Of a DNA stretch of 64,000 bases, positions 46,952-54,581 are shown in pieces. The notes under the pieces are model-generated. The model worked only from the letters and a program-made list of their open reading frames with translations, ran no database searches and was not told where the DNA came from. The stretch comes from Pandoraea anapnoica (GTDB lineage Bacteria > Pseudomonadota > Gammaproteobacteria > Burkholderiales > Burkholderiaceae). A program made the position numbers and the translations under genes. Where the stretch lies: positions 62,001 through 126,000 of the forward strand of contig NZ_CABPSP010000015.1 of assembly GCF_902459765.1 (NCBI RefSeq), in the 5' to 3' direction. How positions within the stretch are numbered: position 1 is the stretch's first letter; the number at the start of each line of letters is the position of its first letter.

Positions 46952-46972
46952 AGCCGACGTCGATGCGAAAGC

Positions 46973-47009
46973 AAAAGCCCGATACGCGTTAAAGCGTTAT
47001 CGGGCTTTT
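46973..47009. terminator. Bidirectional terminator
   Basis: AAAAGCCCGATA / TATCGGGCTTTT, 12-bp arms around CGCGTTAAAGCGT. It separates the deaminase gene from the convergent 746-aa gene whose stop lies at 47016. Confidence 0.9.
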
Positions 47010-47015
47010 GTGTCT

Positions 47016-49256
47016 TCACTGACGCGTTTTCGTGCTTGCCCGACGAAAACGGAGTTGCGCCCGACTCGTGCAGAAGCGACGAGCAAACTCGTTGGCGGCG
47101 GCCGCTCCCCGATTGCGCGACACTTTCGCTTCTGCGATCACCGTTTGAAACGACGGCGGGTCGCGTTGCGTTTGCGTGTCTTGAGCCGGAGGCCCGGCGT
47201 TGCCGGACATGTCGATGATGCAATCCTCCCCAAGGGGCGACGTGACGATGTGCGTCCCGTCGGCACGCGTCACACAGTACTGGATGCGTGCCCGCCCGTA
47301 CGGCCAAACCCATTGAATGTGTCGTTCGGGCCATTCAAATGCGATATCCCGGCCAATATCCGCCTCCGTGAGCCGCCGTTCATACGCATGTCCCGACGTG
47401 GGATTGACGCCGCTCGGCCCGCCCCATTCGGCATTCAGGACCGGTTCTCCGAGGGTACTTTCCTGCGGAACCCAATGATGGGCTGTGACATGAACCCGAA
47501 CCACGTCACCCACCTGCATGTCGCCGTATGGCGGCACGATCACGGACGCATGGCCGGTTCTGGCAACACGGCTCCCAATCACGTGTTCGGTATCGAAATG
47601 CGCCGTTGGCAGTGGCTTGCCGCCCCCGGGAAGATCGCCACTGGCTTCGGCTTCGACCCGCCCGAGCGGAGACCAATTGGAGTTGAATATGGCCTCGGCC
47701 GGGATGCGACGGGAGGTGGCGTACGCGATGTCTTGCATCCCACTGCCTTCAGCTGCGACTTTCTCCCAAGGAAGAGGCAGTTCGAGATCGACCTTGGCGA
47801 TCACCTCGGCGCTGGTCACCTCATGAACCGAGCCGAATGAACTCCCTCCATACAGGCAAATGATGCCGTCGCCTTGCACAAATGCACTCTCGCCAGTGAC
47901 ATCACCATCGGCATTACGCACAAACCAGGGCACGACATACGTGTGATTCTCCTGTATCGATGTATCGGGAATGTAATTCTCTCGTTCGCCGCTCTGCCAC
48001 CGCGAGTGGCGAACGACGGGCTTGCCAAGCGCCTCATTTTCCGGCGTCTGCGGGAATGGATCTGCCCCCCCGGCCTGACTGAGATTGATTCTGGCAAGCG
48101 TGTCCGAGGCAGGACGACCGACGAGCTGGCTGGCGCGGTAGATCTCATAGTTGACGGCGACGACGGCGCTTCCGACGGCGTCCTTGTCAGCCTCGACCCA
48201 GGAGGCAAGCACATCGCCATAGGGGATCGTAAGTCGCATGGCGACTTCGCCGGACGGGTCGTCACCCGAAAGCCTCCGGGAGTAGCGCAGGCTCCCCCAC
48301 TGCACGACAACCAGGTCATGAACTTCGAGGCGATCATGCCCGGAGATCAACAACTCGACGTTCCTCCGGGCAAGGAGTTCGTCAATGATCTGCGAACTCT
48401 CCAGCGCGGGGATGCGCGGCACTTTCAAATCGTCAATAACGTCGGTGAGAAATACCTCAAGGGGCGCAGCCGCAGATTCCAGCGAGACGTTGCCTGCCAT
48501 GTCGGTGACCTGAAATTGCACCATGATCATGCCGTCGCCAATCGCTTCGAACATGGCACGAGGGAATTCGATCTCGAATGGTTCGTTGGTTTCGCCGTAG
48601 GGAATGCGCTTCGGCTCGGTTTTGACGGTCCTCGACGGGTCTCCCGGTCGATTCAGCAGTCCCACGATGCTATCCCCGTGGATCCGCCCGCCGTAATTGG
48701 GAATAAGGGCACGCACCACGCCCCCGAGTTCGTCCATCTTGTCGTGGTTTAGCCCTTCTTCCAACAGATCGGGATCGAGAATGGGTCTACTGGGCCTCGA
48801 CGGACCGGGCGATTCGCGATCGATCGTAAAGAAGTGCGGCGGTGAGAGGCGGCTCCACTCGTCTTCCAACTGGCTCTTGCAGTCGTACTGAAGGTTGTAC
48901 GTCTCGCTGTCCGGGTACCGGTCCGGCGTTACCACGATGTGGAAGGTTCTGTCGGCGATATCGGCTTCCGTGACCGGATACTCGACCGAATCGGACTGCC
49001 CGTTGATATAGACGCGGTACAGCCAGAAGATATGGACGGCCGCCGTCATTGGCGCCGTGAATTCGATCGGCTGATCCGCCTTGTCGGCGCGAACGAGATC
49101 GTAAGGTGCGGCGTCCGGCGGGAAATCCGGCGGTCGGTCGGCCAATGCCGTGGGGTCGATCACTGTCGGATAAGGGTCGAAGGTCTCCGGTCCGGCTGAC
49201 CTGCCTGTCGGCACGGCCTCTCGCGCCGCTTTCGTGTCGGTACGCCGCATATCCAT
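47016..49256 (-). CDS. Large uncharacterised protein with repeated beta-rich (Ig-like) modules
   Basis: 746 aa. I do not recognise a named family. No signal peptide, no membrane segment and no catalytic motif. It is built of repeated beta-sandwich-like modules, each starting near IPYGET/IPYGDV/VPPYGDMQVGD strings and spaced by about 120-200 residues. Examples are residues 60-150, 205-275 (GDGMIMVQFQVTDMAGNV), 310-390 and 560-690. The C-terminus is basic (RRFCTSRAQLRFRRASTKTRQ). GGAGG stands 6 nt before the ATG at 49256. A 20-bp lux-box-like dyad sits at 49319-49338 with a -10-like hexamer 21 nt away. Codon use looks less GC-biased than in neighbours. It interrupts a purine gene cluster, suggesting later insertion. 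Confidence 0.75.
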   Translation of the reverse strand: MDMRRTDTKAAREAVPTGRSAGPETFDPYPTVIDPTALADRPPDFPPDAAPYDLVRADKADQPIEFTAPMTAAVHIFWLYRVYINGQSDSVEYPVTEADIADRTFHIVVTPDRYPDSETYNLQYDCKSQLEDEWSRLSPPHFFTIDRESPGPSRPSRPILDPDLLEEGLNHDKMDELGGVVRALIPNYGGRIHGDSIVGLLNRPGDPSRTVKTEPKRIPYGETNEPFEIEFPRAMFEAIGDGMIMVQFQVTDMAGNVSLESAAAPLEVFLTDVIDDLKVPRIPALESSQIIDELLARRNVELLISGHDRLEVHDLVVVQWGSLRYSRRLSGDDPSGEVAMRLTIPYGDVLASWVEADKDAVGSAVVAVNYEIYRASQLVGRPASDTLARINLSQAGGADPFPQTPENEALGKPVVRHSRWQSGERENYIPDTSIQENHTYVVPWFVRNADGDVTGESAFVQGDGIICLYGGSSFGSVHEVTSAEVIAKVDLELPLPWEKVAAEGSGMQDIAYATSRRIPAEAIFNSNWSPLGRVEAEASGDLPGGGKPLPTAHFDTEHVIGSRVARTGHASVIVPPYGDMQVGDVVRVHVTAHHWVPQESTLGEPVLNAEWGGPSGVNPTSGHAYERRLTEADIGRDIAFEWPERHIQWVWPYGRARIQYCVTRADGTHIVTSPLGEDCIIDMSGNAGPPAQDTQTQRDPPSFQTVIAEAKVSRNRGAAAANEFARRFCTSRAQLRFRRASTKTRQ

Positions 49257-49291
49257 GATCTACCTCCGAACGTGACAGTTGTCGTTCTCAG

Positions 49292-49338
49292 AGTGTGGCG
49301 CGGCGGCACTCGCTTGAAACCTGTCAACGTTGACAGGC
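49292..49338 (-). promoter_or_regulatory. Lux-box-like promoter module of the 746-aa gene
   Basis: 20-bp dyad ACCTGTCAACGTTGACAGGC at 49319-49338, then 21 nt, then CACACT (49292-49297) as a weak -10, then GGAGGTAG before the ATG. The dyad has the size and ACCTGT...ACAGG ends of LuxR-family sites. Confidence 0.6.
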
Positions 49339-49543
49339 GGCTTTAGCGAATACCTCCCGAAATGGGCCTGTCCACCGCGAAAAGCACATTACCCGCGTGT
49401 GATGTCGAACATTCCCCATAAGGAATATTTTCAACGGGACCCGATGCTATTTTTCGAGCGTGCCCTGATACACGTCGCGAGGTGCCCCCACGCCGCGCAA
49501 CGCCGGGCGCTCATCACATAGAAAATATCGGAGACAACACCCC

Positions 49544-50998
49544 ATGGACTCATCGCTTAGCCCCCCGGCGAGTAATGCAGCAGCGGCAACGCTGGATGCA
49601 GCCCCGGCTGCACCGGACGCGGCACACGACAACACGCGCGTGGCGGGCGCGCAGCCGACCTCGACGCTCGACCGCTATTTCGGCATTACGGCGCTCGGTT
49701 CCTCGTTCCGCACCGAAGTGATAGCGGGTATCACGACTTTCCTCGCGGCGATGTACATCATCGTCGTGAACCCTGCCATTCTGTCGAAGACGGGCATGGC
49801 CTTCCCTGCCGCGCTCACCGCCACCGTGCTCATCAGCTTCTTCGGCAGCTGTGCGATGGGTCTCTACGCGCGCAATCCGGTGCTGGTCGCACCGGGCATG
49901 GGCCTGAACGCGCTGTTCGCTTTCACGATGGTGCACGGCGTGGGCATGCCCTGGCAGACGGCGCTGGGCTGTGTGTTCTGGTCGGGCATTCTGTTCGCGC
50001 TGCTCGCCGCGCTTAACGTGCGACGCTTCGTCGTCGAAGCCATTCCTGCGAACCTGCGCTACGCGATCTCGTGCGGCATCGGACTGTTCATCACGGTGAT
50101 CGGGCTGGTCAACGCCAAGCTCGTGGTGAGCGACCCGGTCACGGTCGTACGCCTCGCCCACTTGTCGCCGCCGACCGTCACGTTCCTCATCGGCCTCGCG
50201 CTCACGACCGTGCTCGTTGCACGCCGCGTGAACGGCGCGCTGATGATCGGCATCGTCGTCACTACCCTCATGGCCGTGCCCATCGGTCGCCTCTGGGGCG
50301 ACGGCAGCGGCTATTTCCCCAAGGAAATCGCGACGGCCACGCTGGTGAACTTCCAGGGCTTTTTCGCCGCACCGGACTTCTCGGGCATCGGCCAACTGGA
50401 CCTGCTGGGCGCGCTGAAGGTGGCGTATATGCCGTTCATCTTCGTGATGCTCTTCACGGCGTTCTTTGATACCCTCTCGACCTTCATGAGCATTGCCGAA
50501 GCTGGCAACATGAAGGATCGCGACGGCAATCCGCGCAACATGCGTCAGGCGATGATCGTCGACTCATTCTCGGTGCTGATCTCCGGCCCGCTCGGCACGA
50601 GCCCGGCAAACGCTTACATCGAATCCGCGGCGGGCATCGCACAGGGCGGCCGCACCGGCCTGACCGCTGTCGTCTGCGCGCTGCTGTTCCTGCCGTTCCT
50701 GTTCCTGTCGCCGATGCTCTCGCTCGTGCCCGCCATCGCCACGGCCCCGGCGCTGATTCTCGTCGGTGTGTTTATGATGGAATCTGTGGCGCGCATCGAA
50801 TGGCATCGCATGGACGAAGCCATCCCGAGTTTCATCGCGCTCGTGATGATTCCGATTTCGTATTCGATTACCGACGGCATCGCCTACAGTTTCCTCGCCT
50901 TCGTCGTCCTCAAGCTGTTCACCGGACGCATCAAGGAAATCAAGCCTGCGATGTGGATCGTCGCCGCACTCGCGGTGCTGCTGCTCACGCAAATGTAA
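49544..50998 (+). CDS. AzgA-type NCS2 hypoxanthine/guanine/adenine permease
   Basis: 484-aa inner-membrane transporter with about 12 or more hydrophobic segments. AzgA/GhxP signature strings: YFGITALGSSFRTEVIAGITTFLAAMYII, VAPGMGLNALFAF, FDTLSTFMSIAEAGNMKDRDG and GTSPANAYIESAAGIAQGGRTGLT. Imports purine bases by proton symport. The N-terminal 45 residues are Ala-rich and not conserved. It lies 19 nt upstream of guanine deaminase, so the two form an operon for guanine uptake and use. Confidence 0.92.
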   Translation: MDSSLSPPASNAAAATLDAAPAAPDAAHDNTRVAGAQPTSTLDRYFGITALGSSFRTEVIAGITTFLAAMYIIVVNPAILSKTGMAFPAALTATVLISFFGSCAMGLYARNPVLVAPGMGLNALFAFTMVHGVGMPWQTALGCVFWSGILFALLAALNVRRFVVEAIPANLRYAISCGIGLFITVIGLVNAKLVVSDPVTVVRLAHLSPPTVTFLIGLALTTVLVARRVNGALMIGIVVTTLMAVPIGRLWGDGSGYFPKEIATATLVNFQGFFAAPDFSGIGQLDLLGALKVAYMPFIFVMLFTAFFDTLSTFMSIAEAGNMKDRDGNPRNMRQAMIVDSFSVLISGPLGTSPANAYIESAAGIAQGGRTGLTAVVCALLFLPFLFLSPMLSLVPAIATAPALILVGVFMMESVARIEWHRMDEAIPSFIALVMIPISYSITDGIAYSFLAFVVLKLFTGRIKEIKPAMWIVAALAVLLLTQM

Positions 50999-51017
50999 CG
51001 ACACAAGGACCCCGCTA

Positions 51018-52355
51018 ATGTCCACCACAAACACGACGCCGCAGGCCCTGCGCGCCGTACGCGCGCAACTGGTCTACTTCACGCACGATCCGGCGCGCGC
51101 CTATCTCGACGGCACGCCGGGCACCGTTCACCACACGGACGGGATCATCGCGTTCGAGAACGGCCGCATCACCGCCGTGGGCGACTACGCCAAGGTTTCA
51201 CCGACGCTGCCCGCCGGTACGCCCATCGAGGATCTGCGCAACAAGGTCATCACACCGGGCTTCATCGACACGCACATCCACTATCCGCAGACGGATATGA
51301 TCGCGTCGCCCGCGCCGGGGCTGCTGCCCTGGCTCGAGAAGTACACGTTCCCGACCGAGCGCCGTTTCGAGAATCCGGAATACGCGGCAGATGTGGCGCA
51401 GTTCTTCCTCGACGAACTGCTGCGTGGCGGCACCACGAGCGCATTGGTGTACTGCACGGTGCACCCGGGTTCGGCCGATGCGTTCTTCAAGGAGAGCGAC
51501 TCGCGCAACCTGCGCATGATCGCGGGCAAGGTGATGATGGATCGCAACTGCCCCGAATTCCTGCGCGACACCGCCGAGACAAGCGCACGTGATAGCGAAG
51601 CGCTGATTCAGCGCTGGCACAACAAGGGGCGTCAGCTATATGCGCTCACGCCGCGCTTTGCGCCGACCTCGACCGAAGCGCAGCTTGGCGTGTGCGGCGA
51701 ACTGGCCGAGCAGTATCAGGACGTGTTTATCCAGAGCCACGTCGCCGAGAACACCGACGAAGTCGAATGGGTGCGCTCGCTGTTCCCGGGACATCGCAGC
51801 TATCTCGACGTCTACGATCACTACAAGCTGCTGCGCAAGCGCGCCGTGTACGGTCACTGCATCTGGCTCGACGAGCACGATCGTCGCCGTATGTTCGAGA
51901 CGGGAACGGTGGCAGCGCATTGCCCGACTTCCAACCAGTTCCTCGGCAGCGGCCTGTTCGACTTTGCTGCCGCAGAAGCCACGCGCATGCCGGTCACGCT
52001 CGCAACCGACGTGGGCGGCGGCTCCACGTTCTCGATGTTGCAGACGATGAACGAAGCACACAAGGTCGCGCGTCTGTCGGGGTATCACCTCTCGGCCGAA
52101 CGCATGTTCTACCTCGCGACCGAAGGCGCGGCGCACGCGCTGGATCTGCACGGCACTATCGGCACGCTCGCCGTGGGCGCCGAGGCCGACTTCGTGGTGC
52201 TCGATCCGAAGGCGACACCGTTGCTCGCGCGTCGTACCGCGCTCGCCGAGTCGCTGGAAGAGTTGTTGTTCGCGTTCGCCATGCTCGGCGACGATCGCGC
52301 GATTGCCACGACGTATGCCGCAGGCAAGCCGGTCCATCGCCGCGTTGCCGCCTAA
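51018..52355 (+). CDS. guaD: Guanine deaminase
   Basis: 445-aa amidohydrolase converting guanine to xanthine and ammonia. Zn ligands in PGFIDTHIHYPQTDMIA (His/His near 87-89), SHVAENTDEVEWV, YGHCIWLDE and the catalytic Asp in LATDVGGGSTFSML. ALTPRFAPTSTEAQL is typical for GuaD. Cotranscribed with the AzgA-type permease (19-nt gap). Xanthine made here is the substrate of XdhABC encoded 7 kb upstream. Confidence 0.95.
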   Translation: MSTTNTTPQALRAVRAQLVYFTHDPARAYLDGTPGTVHHTDGIIAFENGRITAVGDYAKVSPTLPAGTPIEDLRNKVITPGFIDTHIHYPQTDMIASPAPGLLPWLEKYTFPTERRFENPEYAADVAQFFLDELLRGGTTSALVYCTVHPGSADAFFKESDSRNLRMIAGKVMMDRNCPEFLRDTAETSARDSEALIQRWHNKGRQLYALTPRFAPTSTEAQLGVCGELAEQYQDVFIQSHVAENTDEVEWVRSLFPGHRSYLDVYDHYKLLRKRAVYGHCIWLDEHDRRRMFETGTVAAHCPTSNQFLGSGLFDFAAAEATRMPVTLATDVGGGSTFSMLQTMNEAHKVARLSGYHLSAERMFYLATEGAAHALDLHGTIGTLAVGAEADFVVLDPKATPLLARRTALAESLEELLFAFAMLGDDRAIATTYAAGKPVHRRVAA

Positions 52356-52517
52356 TGGCGGAATGCACTGATCGCAGCCGTTGCACCGAACAGGTCTGTT
52401 GGCGCATGCCGCAGGCCTGATGTCTTACGCGAGGGCGTGGGCGTCGTCGCTCTGGCGACGCCTGTGCCCCCGCAGTCGCCGACCGTGCGCAAGGGGCATA
52501 CGGTCGGGGATCTCCTT

Positions 52518-52542
52518 GGGCAGCCAGTGGCTGCCCTTTTTT
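52518..52542 (+). terminator. Rho-independent terminator after guaD
   Basis: GGGCAGCCA-GT-GGCTGCCC followed by TTTTTT, 160 nt after the guaD stop. Confidence 0.88.
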
Positions 52543-52583
52543 GCATTGAGCAACCGTTGGCCGCGATGTCACGGAAACGACGC

Positions 52584-52614
52584 TTGCGCGATAACCCTGC
52601 GCCGATGCTATAAT
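52584..52614 (+). promoter_or_regulatory. Promoter of the yybP-ykoY leader
   Basis: -10 TATAAT at 52609-52614 with a possible -35 TTGCGC at 52584-52589 (19-bp spacer). It directly precedes the riboswitch. Confidence 0.6.
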
Positions 52615-52624
52615 CCGCGTCGAT

Positions 52625-52782
52625 TCATTGGGGAGTAGCCGCCCTGTCATAGACACCAGTCTTCGGCAGGGGCGTACGTCAACAGACTTGGCCGGTTCCG
52701 GCTATGGCGTGCGCAGCCCTCGGGCCTGGCGAGACCGATGACGATGCTTCCGCCACCCGGGCCGGGACGCATTGTCATTGGC
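52625..52782 (+). promoter_or_regulatory. yybP-ykoY (Mn2+) riboswitch
   Basis: Has the conserved L1 string GGGGAGTAGCC (52630-52640) and the L3 string GGCGAGACC (52728-52736 region) followed by a closing stem GATGACGATGC / GCATTGTCATT. It lies between a promoter and a GDT1/UPF0016 metal exporter gene, the usual context of this Mn2+ sensor. Confidence 0.85.
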
Positions 52783-52815
52783 TCGCATGTACACGGCCCG
52801 GCGGAGAAAAATAAG

Positions 52816-53373
52816 GTGTCCCCATTCCTCGTATCGACCGGTGTGGTCGCGCTTGCCGAAATCGGCGATAAAACCCAGTTGTTGTCCCTTGTGCTCGCTG
52901 CGCGCTTCAAGAAGCCCGTACCGATCATTCTCGGCATTTTCGTCGCCACGCTCGTCAATCACGGCTTTGCCGGAGCGGTCGGCGAATGGCTGTCGACGGC
53001 CATCAGTCCCGCCATCATGAAATGGGCTGTCGTGGCCTCGTTCATCGGCATGGCGATCTGGATTCTCATCCCCGACAAGCTCGACGACGAAGAGACCAAC
53101 ACGCGTCGCAAGTTCGGCGTGTTCGTCTCGACCGTCATCACGTTCTTCATTGCCGAAATGGGCGACAAGACGCAAATCGCGACGGTCATGCTCGCCGCGC
53201 GCTATCAGGACTTCTTCGGTGTGGTGGCCGGTACGACGCTCGGCATGATGCTCGCCAACGTGCCCGCCGTGCTCGTCGGCCACAAGTTCTCGGGACGCTT
53301 GCCGACCCGCGCCGTGCATGCCGTGGCAGCCGTGATTTTCCTCGTGCTCGGCGTCATCACGCTGATGCAGTAA
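52816..53373 (+). CDS. GDT1/UPF0016 (TMEM165) family manganese transporter, MneA-like
   Basis: 185 aa from the GTG at 52816, preceded by GGAG. Six predicted membrane segments in two repeats, each with the family motif: LAEIGDKTQLLSLVL (13-27) and IAEMGDKTQIATVML (about 115-129). Family members export Mn2+ (or Ca2+). The yybP-ykoY riboswitch directly upstream supports Mn2+. An in-frame ATG at 52738 lies inside the riboswitch and is rejected. Confidence 0.92.
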   Translation: MSPFLVSTGVVALAEIGDKTQLLSLVLAARFKKPVPIILGIFVATLVNHGFAGAVGEWLSTAISPAIMKWAVVASFIGMAIWILIPDKLDDEETNTRRKFGVFVSTVITFFIAEMGDKTQIATVMLAARYQDFFGVVAGTTLGMMLANVPAVLVGHKFSGRLPTRAVHAVAAVIFLVLGVITLMQ

Positions 53374-53409
53374 TCACCCCGCCATACGGCGCAATCACCG
53401 CAGTAAACG

Positions 53410-53444
53410 AAAAAGACCGGCCAGGGATCGGCCGGCCGGTCATT
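53410..53444. terminator. Two-way terminator between convergent genes
   Basis: GACCGGCC / GGCCGGTC arms; on the minus strand the stem is followed by TTTTTCG, ending the DUF4136 gene. Confidence 0.75.
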
Positions 53445-53471
53445 CTTGTATCCGTCACATCCGTCGGAACA

Positions 53472-54080
53472 TCACTGCCCGACTTTCTGCTGGACGTTGA
53501 CAGTTTGCCCGCTCGGGAACGGCAGTTGCTTGAGCGCCGCATCGATCAGGAACGGCATGGCGGAGGCCATCGACGTGCCAGCATCGCTCGTCTCGGCCTG
53601 CACGCGATACACCTCCTTGCCCGTCGGACGGTCCGTGAAGCGCAGTTGCAAGCCAGCCAGGCCGTATGGGTAATCGCGCTGGATATACGCCGGCGGCGCG
53701 CCGTACGGATAACCGTACCAGCCCCACGGACGCCCCCACGGTCCCCACGGACCGGGTGCGAACATCGGGTCGTAGGCCGGTTCCGTCACGCGCATCACCT
53801 GCTGCGTAATGCCGTACGACATGCCGATCAGATAGTGCGCGCTCGACGGGCTTTGCTCACTGAAACCGTCCCCCGCGAGACGCGTACGCAGCCATTGCTC
53901 GTACGTCGCATGCTCCTGATTGTTCTGCTGCTCGGGGGTACGCGTGAGCGCATACGTGCGCGGGCCCTCGAAGCCCGGCGAAGTGCCGAACGCCGTGACC
54001 TGACTGGTCACCGTGCTGGCACATCCGGCCAGCAACACGCTGGCGACGGCCAACGTCGCCATTCCCCATCGTTTCCACAT
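53472..54080 (-). CDS. DUF4136 lipoprotein
   Basis: 202 aa. Type II signal peptide with LLAGC, Cys20. The mature protein has FGTSPGFEGPRTYAL, then SAHYLIGMSYGI and a Gly/Pro/Trp/Tyr-rich segment (about 110-135). The C-terminal EVYRVQAETSDAGTSMASAMPFLIDAALKQLPFP is characteristic of DUF4136, a family of outer-membrane-anchored proteins of unknown role. ATG at 54080 follows GGGAGTACTGAATC. Confidence 0.85.
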   Translation of the reverse strand: MWKRWGMATLAVASVLLAGCASTVTSQVTAFGTSPGFEGPRTYALTRTPEQQNNQEHATYEQWLRTRLAGDGFSEQSPSSAHYLIGMSYGITQQVMRVTEPAYDPMFAPGPWGPWGRPWGWYGYPYGAPPAYIQRDYPYGLAGLQLRFTDRPTGKEVYRVQAETSDAGTSMASAMPFLIDAALKQLPFPSGQTVNVQQKVGQ

Positions 54081-54255
54081 GATTCAGTACTCCCGATTCC
54101 AAAACCCGCTGTAGACGCGTCAGTACCGCCGCGCCTCTTCAGCCTCATGGGTCATTATGTTGCGACGATTTAAGCATAGGACGGCACCTCGCGCACATCC
54201 GAATCGTTTGACGGTTGCGTTGAACGAAAATTCAGCAAATTAGCGGCTCGGACAC

Positions 54256-54526
54256 TAGGGTCTGTTCACATGTATTCCGGGCTCGTGTTGCCTGGCCAAA
54301 GGGGCGAGAGCAAGGAATGAGCCGAAGCGAATATCGGGAATATTCGCGAGGGTCATGACGCCGCGATCGCCCCTTTGGGTAGGCAACCCGGAGGGAACGT
54401 GCCCTACCGGCCGTCTGGCGGCGTTGCCCGCAGCTTGTTTGGAGCGACCAAGCGGCGCTGCGGGCGCCTTGCCAGCCAACCGGTAGAACACGTTCACGAG
54501 CCCGGAATACATGTGAACAGACCCTA
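54256..54526. mobile_element. MITE-like element with perfect 32-bp terminal inverted repeats
   Basis: Left end 54256-54287 and right end 54495-54526 are exact reverse complements, beginning TAGGGTCTGTTCACATGTAT. The outer TA on both sides looks like a TA target duplication, as made by IS630/Tc1-type transposases. The 207-nt core has three further inverted repeats: CCAAAGGGGCGA with TCGCCCCTTTGG (54296-54379), CGAATA-N7-TATTCG, and GCCCGCAGC with GCTGCGGGC. No transposase is encoded. The right end lies 55 nt from the pepN start codon. Confidence 0.85.
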
Positions 54527-54541
54527 AGCGCGCCACTCCGT

Positions 54542-54547
54542 TACAAT
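54542..54547 (+). promoter_or_regulatory. Candidate -10 of pepN
   Basis: TACAAT 34 nt upstream of the ATG at 54582. The matching -35 position falls at the right end of the MITE-like element, without a good hexamer. Confidence 0.4.
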
Positions 54548-54581
54548 TTGTGAATCCTTGGCCGTCCGCACATTACCGTCC

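Noticed and set aside
52738-52815. Upstream ATG extension of the GDT1-type gene
   Set aside because: This segment is the 3' half of the yybP-ykoY riboswitch, and the GTG at 52816 has its own ribosome site.
54255-54536. 93-codon minus-strand frame spanning the MITE-like element
   Set aside because: It reads through both inverted ends and nested hairpins; the structure explains the sequence better than coding.
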